Source: Caldilineaceae bacterium
Lineage (GTDB): Bacteria; Chloroflexota; Anaerolineae; Caldilineales; Caldilineaceae
NCBI GenBank assembly: GCA_020433455.1
Contig: JAGRCP010000073.1
Span: 1 to 64,000, forward strand
Direction of reading: 5' to 3'
Length of the DNA: 64,000 nt
The stretch's first letter is position 1. Each line of letters opens with the position of its first letter. This document shows, one piece after another, positions 29,732-38,175 of this stretch. The notes beneath the pieces were generated by a model, which had not been told where the DNA came from, did not search any database, and saw only the letters and a program-made list of their open reading frames with translations. The position numbers and the translations under genes are program-made.

Positions 29732-30958
29732 TTAATATCGATCCCAGCGTACGTGGATGCTGGCATCACCCGCGTCTTCAAAATATTCCACCACCACGGT
29801 GTGATAGCCGCCGTGGACGTAGGCCTTCTGGGTATATTGGGTTGCGGGATGCACGCTCCAGCTATCAATCACCTTAACCCCGTCTACGTAGACGCGCACG
29901 CCGTCATCGGAGGTGGCCACAAAGCCGTAGTGACCGGTCTCGAAATAGGCGCTGCGCGTCCAGCGGGCGCTAAAGCCGTCATTGCCGATGCCGTCGCCGG
30001 GGCTGCCGCCCATCCAGTTAAAGTTCACTTCGGCGTCGTTACGCGTGAAGACCGGATCGCCTTCTAGGTTTTTGTTGCTGTAATATTGCCCCGTCCAGAC
30101 GCCGCCCTGGGCCGGACCGCACGGATCACACGTCGGCGGCTGCGGTCGGCACGGCTCGTAACAGGTGGGCGGAGCCGGGGTAGCCGTGGGCACAGGCGTC
30201 GGCATGGGCGTGGGCGCGGGAGTAGGCGGCGTGCAGGCCGTGGGGCACGGGTTCGGCGGCGGCGTGCACGGATTGTAGCCGCACGGATATGGCGGAGCCG
30301 TGTCGCAACTGATCTTGAGCCACTGGCCCGCATAGATGTGATTGGGGTTGGCAATGCCGTTCAGCCCCATGAGGTAGTGAACGGATACCCCATAGTACAG
30401 GGCGATATTCGAGAGCGTCTCTTGCGGCTTGACCAGATGATAGGTGCAGCCGTCCTGAGGAGGCGGCGAGACCGGCTGTCCCCCGCCGGGAACGCAAAGC
30501 TTCTGTCCCACGTAAATATGATTCGGATTATAAAGACGATTGGCCTGCATCATGGCTTCAACCGAGACGCCGTAGTACTCGGCAATGTTCGATAGCGTCT
30601 GACCATAGCGAACGTAGTGGTAGCTGGAGCAACTCCCGCCCCAATCGCCGCCGTCATGGTAGCCGCCCCCGCCGGGAATGCAAAGCTTCATGCCGGCGTA
30701 GATATGGTTGGGGTTGCCGATATTGTTGGCCGACATGAGGGCGTAAACGGACGCCCCGTATTGTTCGGCGATCTGGGACAGAGTTTGGCCGTGATGTACG
30801 TAGTGATAGGCGCTGCACCCATAGTTTTCCTGCGGCGCTTCCGCTGCCGCCGGGCTGCCGGCTGCTTCTGCTGCCACGGGCGCCAGAAGCGCAGCCAGCG
30901 TCAACATGAATACCAACGTCAAGCTCAGCGCGCGCACCCCTCGACGAATCTGAGACAT
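29732..30958 (-). CDS. Secreted protein with three LysM domains and a PA14 domain
   Basis: A 408-residue exported protein with signal peptide (LSLTLVFMLTLAALLAPVAA). Three LysM domains follow at about 51-94, 111-154 and 172-215 (each Y-x-Y/H-x-V...TLS-x-IA...NPNHIYAGQ), for binding N-acetylglucosamine polymers. A Pro/Thr/Cys-rich linker (about 222-285) leads to a C-terminal PA14 domain (VFTRNDAEVNFNWMGG ... TSDDGVRVYVDGVKVIDSW), a carbohydrate-binding beta sandwich. Paired cysteines in each LysM suggest disulfides. A surface glycan-binding or wall-anchoring role is likely. No catalytic domain is present. Confidence 0.93.
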   Translation of the reverse strand: MSQIRRGVRALSLTLVFMLTLAALLAPVAAEAAGSPAAAEAPQENYGCSAYHYVHHGQTLSQIAEQYGASVYALMSANNIGNPNHIYAGMKLCIPGGGGYHDGGDWGGSCSSYHYVRYGQTLSNIAEYYGVSVEAMMQANRLYNPNHIYVGQKLCVPGGGQPVSPPPQDGCTYHLVKPQETLSNIALYYGVSVHYLMGLNGIANPNHIYAGQWLKISCDTAPPYPCGYNPCTPPPNPCPTACTPPTPAPTPMPTPVPTATPAPPTCYEPCRPQPPTCDPCGPAQGGVWTGQYYSNKNLEGDPVFTRNDAEVNFNWMGGSPGDGIGNDGFSARWTRSAYFETGHYGFVATSDDGVRVYVDGVKVIDSWSVHPATQYTQKAYVHGGYHTVVVEYFEDAGDASIHVRWDRY

Positions 30959-31145
30959 TTCCTTCTCCTTTCATTCCTTTGCAACAAACGGATGCTTATG
31001 CGAATATCCACGCGGATGTCCACGGTGCGTTGACGCCGCGTACAACGGCAAAGGACGCAACCGCAGCGAGATATCAACGACATCCAAGCGCTGTTTTGTG
31101 GAATATGCGCCAATAGGCGCACGATCTGAGGGGTGTACAGAATGT

Positions 31146-31190
31146 ATTGTAAATGATTTTGGCCTAAAACTCAAGAGGCAAAAATCATTT
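31146..31190 (-). promoter_or_regulatory. LysM-PA14 promoter overlaid by a 15-bp inverted repeat
   Basis: On the minus strand: -35 TTGAGT (31169-31174), 17-bp spacer, -10 TACAAT (31146-31151). An inverted repeat (AAATGATTTTGGCCT at 31151-31165, AGGCAAAAATCATTT at 31176-31190; 14 of 15 positions pair, 10-nt loop) covers the spacer and flanks the -35, an expected repressor position. The rest of the 30959-31296 gap shows only the palindrome listed next. Confidence 0.6.
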
Positions 31191-31234
31191 GTAACAGTTG
31201 GCCGACCCCTATAGAAATGACAGTTATGAGAAGA

Positions 31235-31251
31235 TCAAGTACACTACTTGA
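31235..31251. promoter_or_regulatory. 17-bp palindrome upstream of adenine deaminase
   Basis: TCAAGTA-CAC-TACTTGA is a perfect dyad 45 nt before the adenine deaminase ATG, at a position suited to an operator. No adjacent regulator gene explains it. Confidence 0.45.
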
Positions 31252-31296
31252 ATCGTTTAGCTCGTTTTCTGCATGCCTGTCTTGACTGGAGTCGTT

Positions 31297-33021
31297 ATGA
31301 ACAGACGAACCTTACTCGCTGCAGCACGCGGCGATCAGCCCGCCGACCTGGTGTTGCGTAATGCCCGATTGGTCAACGTTTTTTCCGGTCTTGTTGAGGA
31401 GACGGACATCGCCGTGGCCGACGGCTACGTTGTGGGGCTGGGTCCCGAATATGCGGGCGAACGCGAGGAAGACCTGGCCGGCGCATACGTTGCGCCGGGC
31501 CTCATCGACGCCCATGTCCACATTGAGAGCAGCCTTTGCGTGCCCGCCCAGTTTGCGGCCGCCGTGTTGCCCCACGGCATTACCACCGTGGTCACCGATC
31601 CCCACGAGATTGCCAATGTCGCCGGCATTCCGGGCATCCGCTTCATGGTCGAAAGCGGCCGCGACCTGCCCCTCCACGTCATCACCATGGCCCCGTCATG
31701 CGTGCCTGCTACCCACATGGAGACCAATGGCGCCACCCTGGATGCCGCGGACCTGGCCGCCCTGCTGGCCGATGGAACGGTCCACGGCCTGGCTGAGGTC
31801 ATGAACTACCCCGGCGTCGTGCTGGGCGATGCCCAGGTCTATGCCAAGCTGGAGGCTTTTAGCGGCCATCCCCAAGACGGCCACGCGCCTGCCCTGACGG
31901 GGCGGGAACTCAACGCCTACGCCGTTGCCGGTATCGGCAGCGAGCATGAATGCACCACCGTAGAGGAGGCGGCTGAGAAGCTGAGCCGCGGCTTCTATAT
32001 CCTCATCCGCGAGGCGACCAATGCCCATAACCTGCATACGCTGTTGCCGCTGATCACGCCCGCTAACAGCCGACGCATTTGCTTCTGCACCGACGATCGC
32101 ATGCCCGCGGATCTCATGGATCAGGGTTCCATCGACTACATGGTGCGGGAAGCCATTGCTTTTGGGATCGAACCCGTGACCGCGATCCGCCTGGCCACGC
32201 TCAACACGGCCGAATGGTTCGGCTTGCGGGATCGGGGCGCCGTGGCTCCGGGCCGGATTGCGGACCTTATCGTCTTTGACGATCTGCAAAACGTAACGCC
32301 CCGCCGGGTGTATACCCAGGGGCGTCTCGTGGCCGAAGACGGCGTTCTGGCCGGAGATATCTCGCTCGTTTCGCCGGCTATGCCCCCGGCCGTGGGCGGC
32401 TCGATGCGCGTGGACTGGGATGTGGTGGATCTGCGCGTCCCCGCGACGGGCGAGCGCCTGCGCGTCATCGGCTCGCTGGATGACCAACTCATTACGGAAG
32501 AACGCATTCTGGAGCCAACGACGCATGACGGTTACGTCGTTGCCGACCCGGCGCGGGATATTCTCAAGATGGCGGTCATCGATCGCCACAGCGGAAAGAG
32601 CGGCGCAGGCGTGGGCTTTATTCAGGGCTTCGGCCTGCAAGCGGGCGCGCTGGCCGGCAGCGTGGCCCACGATCACCATAACCTGGTCATCATTGGCGCG
32701 GACGATGATGTCATGTTGGCGGCAGGCCGGGCGGTGAGCGAAATGGGCGGCGGCCTGGTCGTCGTTGATGCGGTCGGCGATATTGCCGCCCGGTTGCCTC
32801 TGCCCGTGGCCGGCCTCATGAGCGATATGCCCCTGGCGGACGTGCGGGCTGCTTACGATGACCTGCTGACCGCGGCTGCGGCCCAGGGCGCGCGCCTTCA
32901 TGATTCGTTCATGGCCATGAGCTTTATGGCGCTGGAGGTGATTCCCAAGCTGAAGTTGACGGATCGGGGATTGGTAGACGTGGAACAGTTCGACTTTGTC
33001 AACCTCTTTGCGGACAAGTAA
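31297..33021 (+). CDS. ade: Adenine deaminase
   Basis: A 574-residue amidohydrolase-superfamily enzyme converting adenine to hypoxanthine and ammonia in purine salvage. Metal-binding motifs are present: GLIDAHVHIESSL, VVTDPHEIANVAGIPG, GIGSEHECT and CFCTDDRMPADL. The C-terminal family domain ends with MALEVIPKLKLTDRG. The ATG at 31297 (MNRRTLLAAARG) has TGGAG 6 nt upstream; an ATG at 31273 would add eight unlikely residues. It stands as a single gene, with a GC-rich hairpin (33040-33060) soon after the stop that may terminate it. Confidence 0.95.
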   Translation: MNRRTLLAAARGDQPADLVLRNARLVNVFSGLVEETDIAVADGYVVGLGPEYAGEREEDLAGAYVAPGLIDAHVHIESSLCVPAQFAAAVLPHGITTVVTDPHEIANVAGIPGIRFMVESGRDLPLHVITMAPSCVPATHMETNGATLDAADLAALLADGTVHGLAEVMNYPGVVLGDAQVYAKLEAFSGHPQDGHAPALTGRELNAYAVAGIGSEHECTTVEEAAEKLSRGFYILIREATNAHNLHTLLPLITPANSRRICFCTDDRMPADLMDQGSIDYMVREAIAFGIEPVTAIRLATLNTAEWFGLRDRGAVAPGRIADLIVFDDLQNVTPRRVYTQGRLVAEDGVLAGDISLVSPAMPPAVGGSMRVDWDVVDLRVPATGERLRVIGSLDDQLITEERILEPTTHDGYVVADPARDILKMAVIDRHSGKSGAGVGFIQGFGLQAGALAGSVAHDHHNLVIIGADDDVMLAAGRAVSEMGGGLVVVDAVGDIAARLPLPVAGLMSDMPLADVRAAYDDLLTAAAAQGARLHDSFMAMSFMALEVIPKLKLTDRGLVDVEQFDFVNLFADK

Positions 33022-33084
33022 CGCGTGATTGAGGCGGATGCCGGCGCTCTTCGGGCCGGCGGCTTGTTATTTGGAGCGCCGCCC

Positions 33085-33110
33085 GGGAGCGCCGGACTTC
33101 AGTCCGGCAG
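33085..33110. repeat. REP-like hairpin element (GGGAGCGCC...GGCAG)
   Basis: GGGAGC followed by the arms GCCGGACT and AGTCCGGC around a 2-nt TC, ending in AG. The 8-bp stem is perfect. The same frame with different stem bases appears twice at 39456-39519 and in decayed form at 53985-54017. It lies in the gap between adenine deaminase and the next gene, beside the possible terminator at 33040-33060; nothing else is evident in the gap. Confidence 0.65.
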
Positions 33111-33307
33111 TAACGCCCCGCAGTCGCTATGTTATTGACGAATAACCGCATCCTATCCCAACGACCCATTTGGAATTGCTGATCTGCTCTATTGCCTGAT
33201 TTCCCCCCACGTGATCTAGAATAATACAGGTTCAGTAATTCACGATTGTCCATGCTGTCGGCCCCCTCAAACGGCAGCCCATCTATGCAAAGCGAGAGAC
33301 CCATCCT

Positions 33308-34504
33308 ATGCTCGAAACCATTCAGGCTGCACCGCCCGATGCCATTCTGGGGCTGACAGAAGCCTTTAAGCAAGACGCTAATCCCGCCAAGATGAATCTG
33401 GGCGTAGGCGTTTATAAGGACGCCGCAGGCAAGACGCCGGTTTTGGCGTCGGTCAAAGAAGCCGAGAAGCGCATCCTGGCCGACGAAGAGAGTAAAAGTT
33501 ACCTGCCCATCAACGGCTCGCCCGCGTTTGGCGCGGCCACCCAGGAACTCCTTTTCGGCCCGGGGCATGAAGTTGTTGTCAGCGGACGCGCGGTAACGGC
33601 CCAAACGCCGGGGGGCACGGGCGCGCTGCGCGTGGCCGCCGATTTTATTGCCCAACTCATGCCGGGCGCACGGGTCTGGCTCAGTGATCCCACCTGGCCC
33701 AATCATCCTCAGGTGTTTGGACGCGCCGGCGTGGAAACCAGGACCTACCCATATTTTGACGCCGCCGCCAATGGCGTGGCGTTTGCGGCGATGCTGGCTG
33801 CACTGCGGGAGATTCCGGCCGGGGACGTCGTGCTGCTCCACGGCTGCTGCCATAACCCCACGGGCGTGGACCTGTCGCCTGACCAGTGGACGCAAGTTGC
33901 GGACGTTATCCGGGCCCAGGGCCTGTTGCCCCTTTTGGATTTTGCCTACCAGGGCTTCGCTGAGGGCCTGTACGAGGATGCGGTCGGCCTGCGCGCCCTG
34001 GCTCAGCCGGGCCGGGAATTGCTGATCGCCAGCTCCTACTCAAAGAATTTTGGCCTGTACAACGAACGGGTCGGCGCCTTCACCGTCGTAGCGCCGTCGG
34101 CCGATGCAGCGCAAGCAGTGCTGAGTCAGGTCAAGAAGTGCATCCGGGCCAACTACTCCAATCCTCCCGCACACGGCGGAGCGATTGTCACCGCTATTCT
34201 GGCCGATCCCGAGCTGCGCAGCCAATGGGAAGAGGAGGTGGCAACCATGCGCGATCGCATCAACGCCATGCGCGATCTTTTTGTCGAGACGCTCAACGAG
34301 ATGGGCGTTGAGCAGGACTTCAGCTTTATCGCCCGCCAGCGGGGCATGTTCTCCTTTTCGGGCCTTACGCCCGATCAGGTTGCCGCGCTGCGGGATGATT
34401 ACTCCATCTACGTGGTGGGCTCCGGCCGCATCAACGTTGCCGGCATGACGGAAGAGAACATGAACTACCTCTGCGGCGCAATTGCAGACGTACTGGCAAG
34501 ATAA
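33308..34504 (+). CDS. Aromatic/aspartate aminotransferase (class I alpha)
   Basis: A 398-residue PLP enzyme of the AspC/TyrB group, transferring amino groups between aspartate or aromatic amino acids and 2-oxo acids. The N-terminal NLGVGVYKDAAGKTPVL is diagnostic. The PLP lysine is in SYSKNFGLYNERVGA near 244, and the substrate-binding arginine is in GSGRINVAGM at the end. The aspartate pairing with the PLP ring nitrogen is in LLDFAYQGF. It is followed by a second, unrelated-clade aminotransferase, so the two may work in linked transaminations. Confidence 0.93.
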   Translation: MLETIQAAPPDAILGLTEAFKQDANPAKMNLGVGVYKDAAGKTPVLASVKEAEKRILADEESKSYLPINGSPAFGAATQELLFGPGHEVVVSGRAVTAQTPGGTGALRVAADFIAQLMPGARVWLSDPTWPNHPQVFGRAGVETRTYPYFDAAANGVAFAAMLAALREIPAGDVVLLHGCCHNPTGVDLSPDQWTQVADVIRAQGLLPLLDFAYQGFAEGLYEDAVGLRALAQPGRELLIASSYSKNFGLYNERVGAFTVVAPSADAAQAVLSQVKKCIRANYSNPPAHGGAIVTAILADPELRSQWEEEVATMRDRINAMRDLFVETLNEMGVEQDFSFIARQRGMFSFSGLTPDQVAALRDDYSIYVVGSGRINVAGMTEENMNYLCGAIADVLAR

Positions 34505-34547
34505 GCCTGCCGCCCAACCATTCCCAGCCAAAAAGGATCGTTACGCC

Positions 34548-35717
34548 ATGCAACCACTTTCCACCCTGCTCCAGACCGTGCCCGCTTCGGTGACGGCCAT
34601 GATGATGCAGAAGGGGCGCGAACTGAAAGCCGCGGGCGTTGATGTGGTGAATCTGGCGGGCGGCGAGCCCGATTTCAACACGCCGGAACATATCATCCGG
34701 GCCGCGCATGAGGCCATGCTGGCAGGCGATACCCACTACCCGACTTCATGGGGATCGCCTGTGCTGCTGGAGGCCATTGTCAATAAGCTGGCCCGGGAAA
34801 ACGATGTGCGCGTTACCCCGGCGCAGATCATGGTGACGCCGGGCGGCAAATGGGCGATCTACGCTACGCTGGCCGCAACGCTCAATCCGGGCGATGAAGT
34901 GCTGGTGCTGGATCCGTCGTGGGTGAGCTACGGGCCCATGGTGACGCTCCAGGGCGCGACGCCCGTGCGGGTGACCCTCGACGGGAATGATAACTTTCGC
35001 ATCACCCGGGAGAGATTGGAAGCCCACATTACGCCGCGTACCAAGCTCATTATGCTGAACAGCCCTAACAACCCTACCGGTCGCGTCATCACCCGGGAGG
35101 AGCTGGCCGCATTGGCTACGACGGCAACGGCCCACGATCTCTATGTGCTGAGTGACGAAATCTACGAGCACATTCTGTATGACGGCGCGGTTCACTACAG
35201 CCCCGCGGCCATGCCCGAGTTGGCCGACCGCACCATCATCGTCAATGGTTTCAGCAAAGCCTATGCCATGACCGGCTGGCGATTGGGATGGATGGCGGGG
35301 CCGGCTGAGGTGATAAAGCTGGCGCGTACCCTCCAGACCCAGAGCATTACTTCTGCCGCCAGCTTTACCATGACCGCAGGGGCGGTCGCACTTGACGGCC
35401 CCCAGGCATGCGTGCGGGAGATGACCGCGGCGTATGCCGCGCGACGACGCTTTATGCTGGACGCGCTGGAGGAGATTCCCGGCATCGAGTGCGCGCCCAT
35501 CGAAGGTGCGTTCTACCTTTTCCCCCGGTTCACTGCGACGGATAAGGACAGCCTGACCCTGGCGCAAATCTTGCTGGATGAGGCTCACATCGCCACTACG
35601 CCCGGCATTGCCTTCGGCGCGGCAGGCGAAAGCCACATTCGCTTTAGCATCGCCACCCATATGGAAGACCTGGAAAAGACCGTGGAGCGCCTGGCCAGGC
35701 TCGTGCCGAACCTGTAA
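34548..35717 (+). CDS. Class I/II aminotransferase (AspB type)
   Basis: A 389-residue PLP enzyme of the I-gamma subgroup (aspartate/prephenate aminotransferase-like). Markers are VVNLAGGEPDFNTPEHI, the aspartate region LSDEIYEHILYDG, the PLP lysine in NGFSKAYAMTGWRLGW near 230 and the C-terminal arginine in HIRFSIATH. The ATG at 34548 has AAGGAT about 10 nt upstream; the frame extends to 34482 inside the preceding gene but without family sequence. It is probably co-transcribed with the class I-alpha enzyme upstream and the TauE-like exporter downstream. Confidence 0.92.
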   Translation: MQPLSTLLQTVPASVTAMMMQKGRELKAAGVDVVNLAGGEPDFNTPEHIIRAAHEAMLAGDTHYPTSWGSPVLLEAIVNKLARENDVRVTPAQIMVTPGGKWAIYATLAATLNPGDEVLVLDPSWVSYGPMVTLQGATPVRVTLDGNDNFRITRERLEAHITPRTKLIMLNSPNNPTGRVITREELAALATTATAHDLYVLSDEIYEHILYDGAVHYSPAAMPELADRTIIVNGFSKAYAMTGWRLGWMAGPAEVIKLARTLQTQSITSAASFTMTAGAVALDGPQACVREMTAAYAARRRFMLDALEEIPGIECAPIEGAFYLFPRFTATDKDSLTLAQILLDEAHIATTPGIAFGAAGESHIRFSIATHMEDLEKTVERLARLVPNL

Positions 35718-35757
35718 TGTTTTCGTAATCGCTTATCACCCACAATTATCGATTCTC

Positions 35758-36531
35758 ATGATCTATCTGCTCGCCATTGCCGCCGGCATCCTGGCCGGCA
35801 TTATCAACACCCTGGCCGGCAGCGGCTCGTTGGTAACGCTGCCCATGCTTATCTTTTTGGGTCTGCCCGCGAATGTGGCCAACGGCACCAATCGCGTCGG
35901 CGTCATTTTCCAGAATATCGTCGGCATTGCCACCTTCCGGCGTCACGGCAGCCTGGATGTGGGCGGCGGCGTGTGGTACGTCATCCCCGCGGTGCTCGGC
36001 GCCATCGTGGGCGCCCGCATTGCCGTGGACATCAACGAGCAGATGATGAACTACGTCATCGGCGCGGTCATGGTGATCATGCTCTTTGTGATTCTCCTGG
36101 ACCCCAAGAAGTGGCTGCGGGATCAATCCGAAGTGCAGCCCGGCCGACCCGGTTTCCTGACGTTGGCTCTCTTTTTTGTCATCGGCATTTACGGCGGCTT
36201 TATTCAAGCCGGCGTGGGCATTTTTCTCCTGGCCGGCTTGGTGCTGGGGGCAGGCTATAATCTGGCCGGAGCCAATGCCCTGAAGCTGGTCATCGTCCTG
36301 GCCTTGAGCCTGTCGGCCATCGCTGTCTTCATTCTGAACGATCAGGTAGCATGGGGTCTGGGTTTGTTGATGGCCGTGGGCCAGAGCATCGGCGCGTGGC
36401 TGGCCGCCCGCTTCGCCGCCACCAATCCCAATGCCAACGTTTGGGTGCGACGTCTTCTCATCGCCATCATCCTCTTTTCCATTGTCAAGCTCTTTGGAAT
36501 CTGGGATTGGGCGATGGGGATGCTCTTTTAG
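35758..36531 (+). CDS. TauE/SafE family membrane exporter
   Basis: A 257-residue membrane protein with about eight helices and the two-fold TauE/SafE repeat: GIINTLAGSGSLVTLPMLIF near the start and GGFIQAGVGIFLLAGLVLGA near 145-165. The family exports sulfite, sulfoacetate or related organic anions. The open frame begins at 35578 within the aminotransferase, but the ATG at 35758 (MIYLLAIAAG) fits the first helix. Its position after two aminotransferases might suggest a sulfur amino acid product; that is inference only. Confidence 0.9.
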   Translation: MIYLLAIAAGILAGIINTLAGSGSLVTLPMLIFLGLPANVANGTNRVGVIFQNIVGIATFRRHGSLDVGGGVWYVIPAVLGAIVGARIAVDINEQMMNYVIGAVMVIMLFVILLDPKKWLRDQSEVQPGRPGFLTLALFFVIGIYGGFIQAGVGIFLLAGLVLGAGYNLAGANALKLVIVLALSLSAIAVFILNDQVAWGLGLLMAVGQSIGAWLAARFAATNPNANVWVRRLLIAIILFSIVKLFGIWDWAMGMLF

Positions 36532-36572
36532 CCTGGGGTGGGTAGTCGTATATCTTTAAAGGCGGATGACTT

Positions 36573-37202
36573 ATGCGAGTTCGTAAGCGCTTCCTGTTGA
36601 GCCTCTCCTGCAATCGTATCCGGGCGCGGGCGGTTTTACTTTGCCTAACGCTCTGCCTGACGGCCATGCCCGCCATGGCCCAGGAAAACGACGGCTTTAC
36701 CAGCCCGCTTGCTTTTCCCCGGGCCGATAGCGGAGCCCGCATCTATTTGCCCCTGATCGCCTCTCCGGATGCCGCCCGTACGCAAGGAAGCGTCGTCGCT
36801 GTGTTGGAGGCGGACGGTCGCTTTACCCTCTTTGCCGACCTGTTGGAACAGGCGGCGCTGGACGATCTCCTGAGCGCTGCTGAGCCGCTTACCCTGTTTG
36901 TCCCCACGGACGAAGCCTTCGCGCGCCTGGCGCGTACGGATTCCCGTGCGCTGGACGCCCTGCGTTCCGATCCCTACAATGCGCTTACGCGTACGCTCCT
37001 CTACCATGCTGCGCCTTACACGCTTGACCGCACGATTTCCCGCAACCGGCCGACCGTGCCCACGTTGGAAGGAGCAAGCGTGCGTCTGGACTATAACGAA
37101 CTGGGCGCTCTCCGCGTCAACGGCATCCCCGTCGCCGGTTCGCCTCTGCACGCGGGCGAAGTCCTTATCTACCCGCTCGACGGAATCCTCGCACCCCGCT
37201 GA
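36573..37202 (+). CDS. Secreted fasciclin (FAS1) domain protein
   Basis: A 209-residue protein with an N-terminal signal (LCLTLCLTAMPAMAQ) and one FAS1 domain from about residue 70 to the end. The H1 motif TLFVPTDEAFARL and the H2-like YNELGALRVNGIPV are visible, and the final GEVLIYPLDGIL is typical. FAS1 domains mediate adhesion at the cell surface. It has no membrane anchor beyond the signal and no additional domain. Confidence 0.9.
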   Translation: MRVRKRFLLSLSCNRIRARAVLLCLTLCLTAMPAMAQENDGFTSPLAFPRADSGARIYLPLIASPDAARTQGSVVAVLEADGRFTLFADLLEQAALDDLLSAAEPLTLFVPTDEAFARLARTDSRALDALRSDPYNALTRTLLYHAAPYTLDRTISRNRPTVPTLEGASVRLDYNELGALRVNGIPVAGSPLHAGEVLIYPLDGILAPR

Positions 37203-37326
37203 TCGCGCATTGCTCCTCATCGCCTTTTTGGCGCGTCGACTCGCTCATGATAAGGTTTTTATTGGCGCCTTGGCTGCGTTGCTTGGCTGCATTGCATGGG
37301 CTCCAAATTTCAGTGGGATAGAATCG

Positions 37327-37338
37327 GTTCGTACGAAC
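37327..37338. promoter_or_regulatory. 12-bp palindrome GTTCGTACGAAC
   Basis: A perfect dyad 91 nt upstream of the histidine-phosphatase start, immediately after a TAGAAT (37319-37324) that could be a -10 box. It could be an operator. It is not the GAAC-N4-GTTC SOS box of Firmicutes but the same half-sites inverted. The rest of the 37203-37428 gap shows no gene. Confidence 0.35.
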
Positions 37339-37428
37339 TGAACAACCTGCGTCATCCGCTGCATGCGTCCACTGCGCACGCTCTTTTATGCGGCTGCACG
37401 GAAACCGGAAAGGACTTTCTCGATTATC

Positions 37429-38148
37429 ATGTCGGCCAAACTGCACCTTTTTCTGATTCGCCATGGGGAATCGCTTAACAACGCGCTGGGCGGTACGACA
37501 ACCAGCTATGATGACTATTTCGCCCGGCGCGCTACCGATCCCGATCTGACGGAAAAAGGCCGTCAACAGGCGGAACTGCTCGCCCGCCATCTGGCTGAGT
37601 CTGACGGACCGGAAGGGGCCATCCAGCGCATCTACGTCAGCGCCATGCGGCGCGCCCTGCTCACTGCACAACCCATTGCCGCCGCTTTGAATGCGCCCGT
37701 GGAGGTGCATCTTGATATCTTCGAGCACGGCGGCCTCTTTAGCGGCAATCCCCGGGGCGAAGGAACGGTGGGGCAGCCGGGATTAACCCGCGCTGAGTTT
37801 GCGATGCATTTTCCCGCCTACATGCTCAATGATGCCGTCACCGAATACGGCTGGTATCAGGGCGGCCATGAGTCGTTGGAAGAGTGCGATATGCGTGCGC
37901 TGCGCGTGGCGGATCAACTCGCACTGTGGGCGGAAGACGCAGACGAGGTTACCATTGCGCTGGTCTCCCATGCGACCTTTATCGATCGCCTGCTCAAGGC
38001 GCTGCTCGGCGCGTCCGGCGCCAATAGCTTTCATTTTTCCAGCCAGAACACGGGCATGACCCGGGTCGATTTTCTGGAAGAGAATCGGCGGGCGCTGCGC
38101 TACACCAACCGCACCATTCATCTCCAGCCGGAGTTGATCACCCATTAG
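37429..38148 (+). CDS. Histidine phosphatase family protein
   Basis: A 239-residue phosphoglycerate-mutase-like phosphatase. The catalytic RHGES is at about 9-13 (LFLIRHGESLNN), with a second basic site in YVSAMRRALLTA and the second catalytic histidine in ALVSHATFIDRLL near 182. A 35-residue insertion (GGLFSGNPRGEGTVGQPGLT) is longer than in most small members. The frame is open from 37363, but the ATG at 37429 begins at the first strand. It is followed 27 nt later by moeA. The substrate is unknown. Confidence 0.88.
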   Translation: MSAKLHLFLIRHGESLNNALGGTTTSYDDYFARRATDPDLTEKGRQQAELLARHLAESDGPEGAIQRIYVSAMRRALLTAQPIAAALNAPVEVHLDIFEHGGLFSGNPRGEGTVGQPGLTRAEFAMHFPAYMLNDAVTEYGWYQGGHESLEECDMRALRVADQLALWAEDADEVTIALVSHATFIDRLLKALLGASGANSFHFSSQNTGMTRVDFLEENRRALRYTNRTIHLQPELITH

Positions 38149-38175
38149 GCCCATACCATCTACTCGAGGCATCCT

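Noticed and set aside
37327-37338. LexA SOS box
   Set aside because: The half-sites are in inverse order (GTTC-N4-GAAC rather than GAAC-N4-GTTC), and the downstream histidine phosphatase is not an SOS gene.
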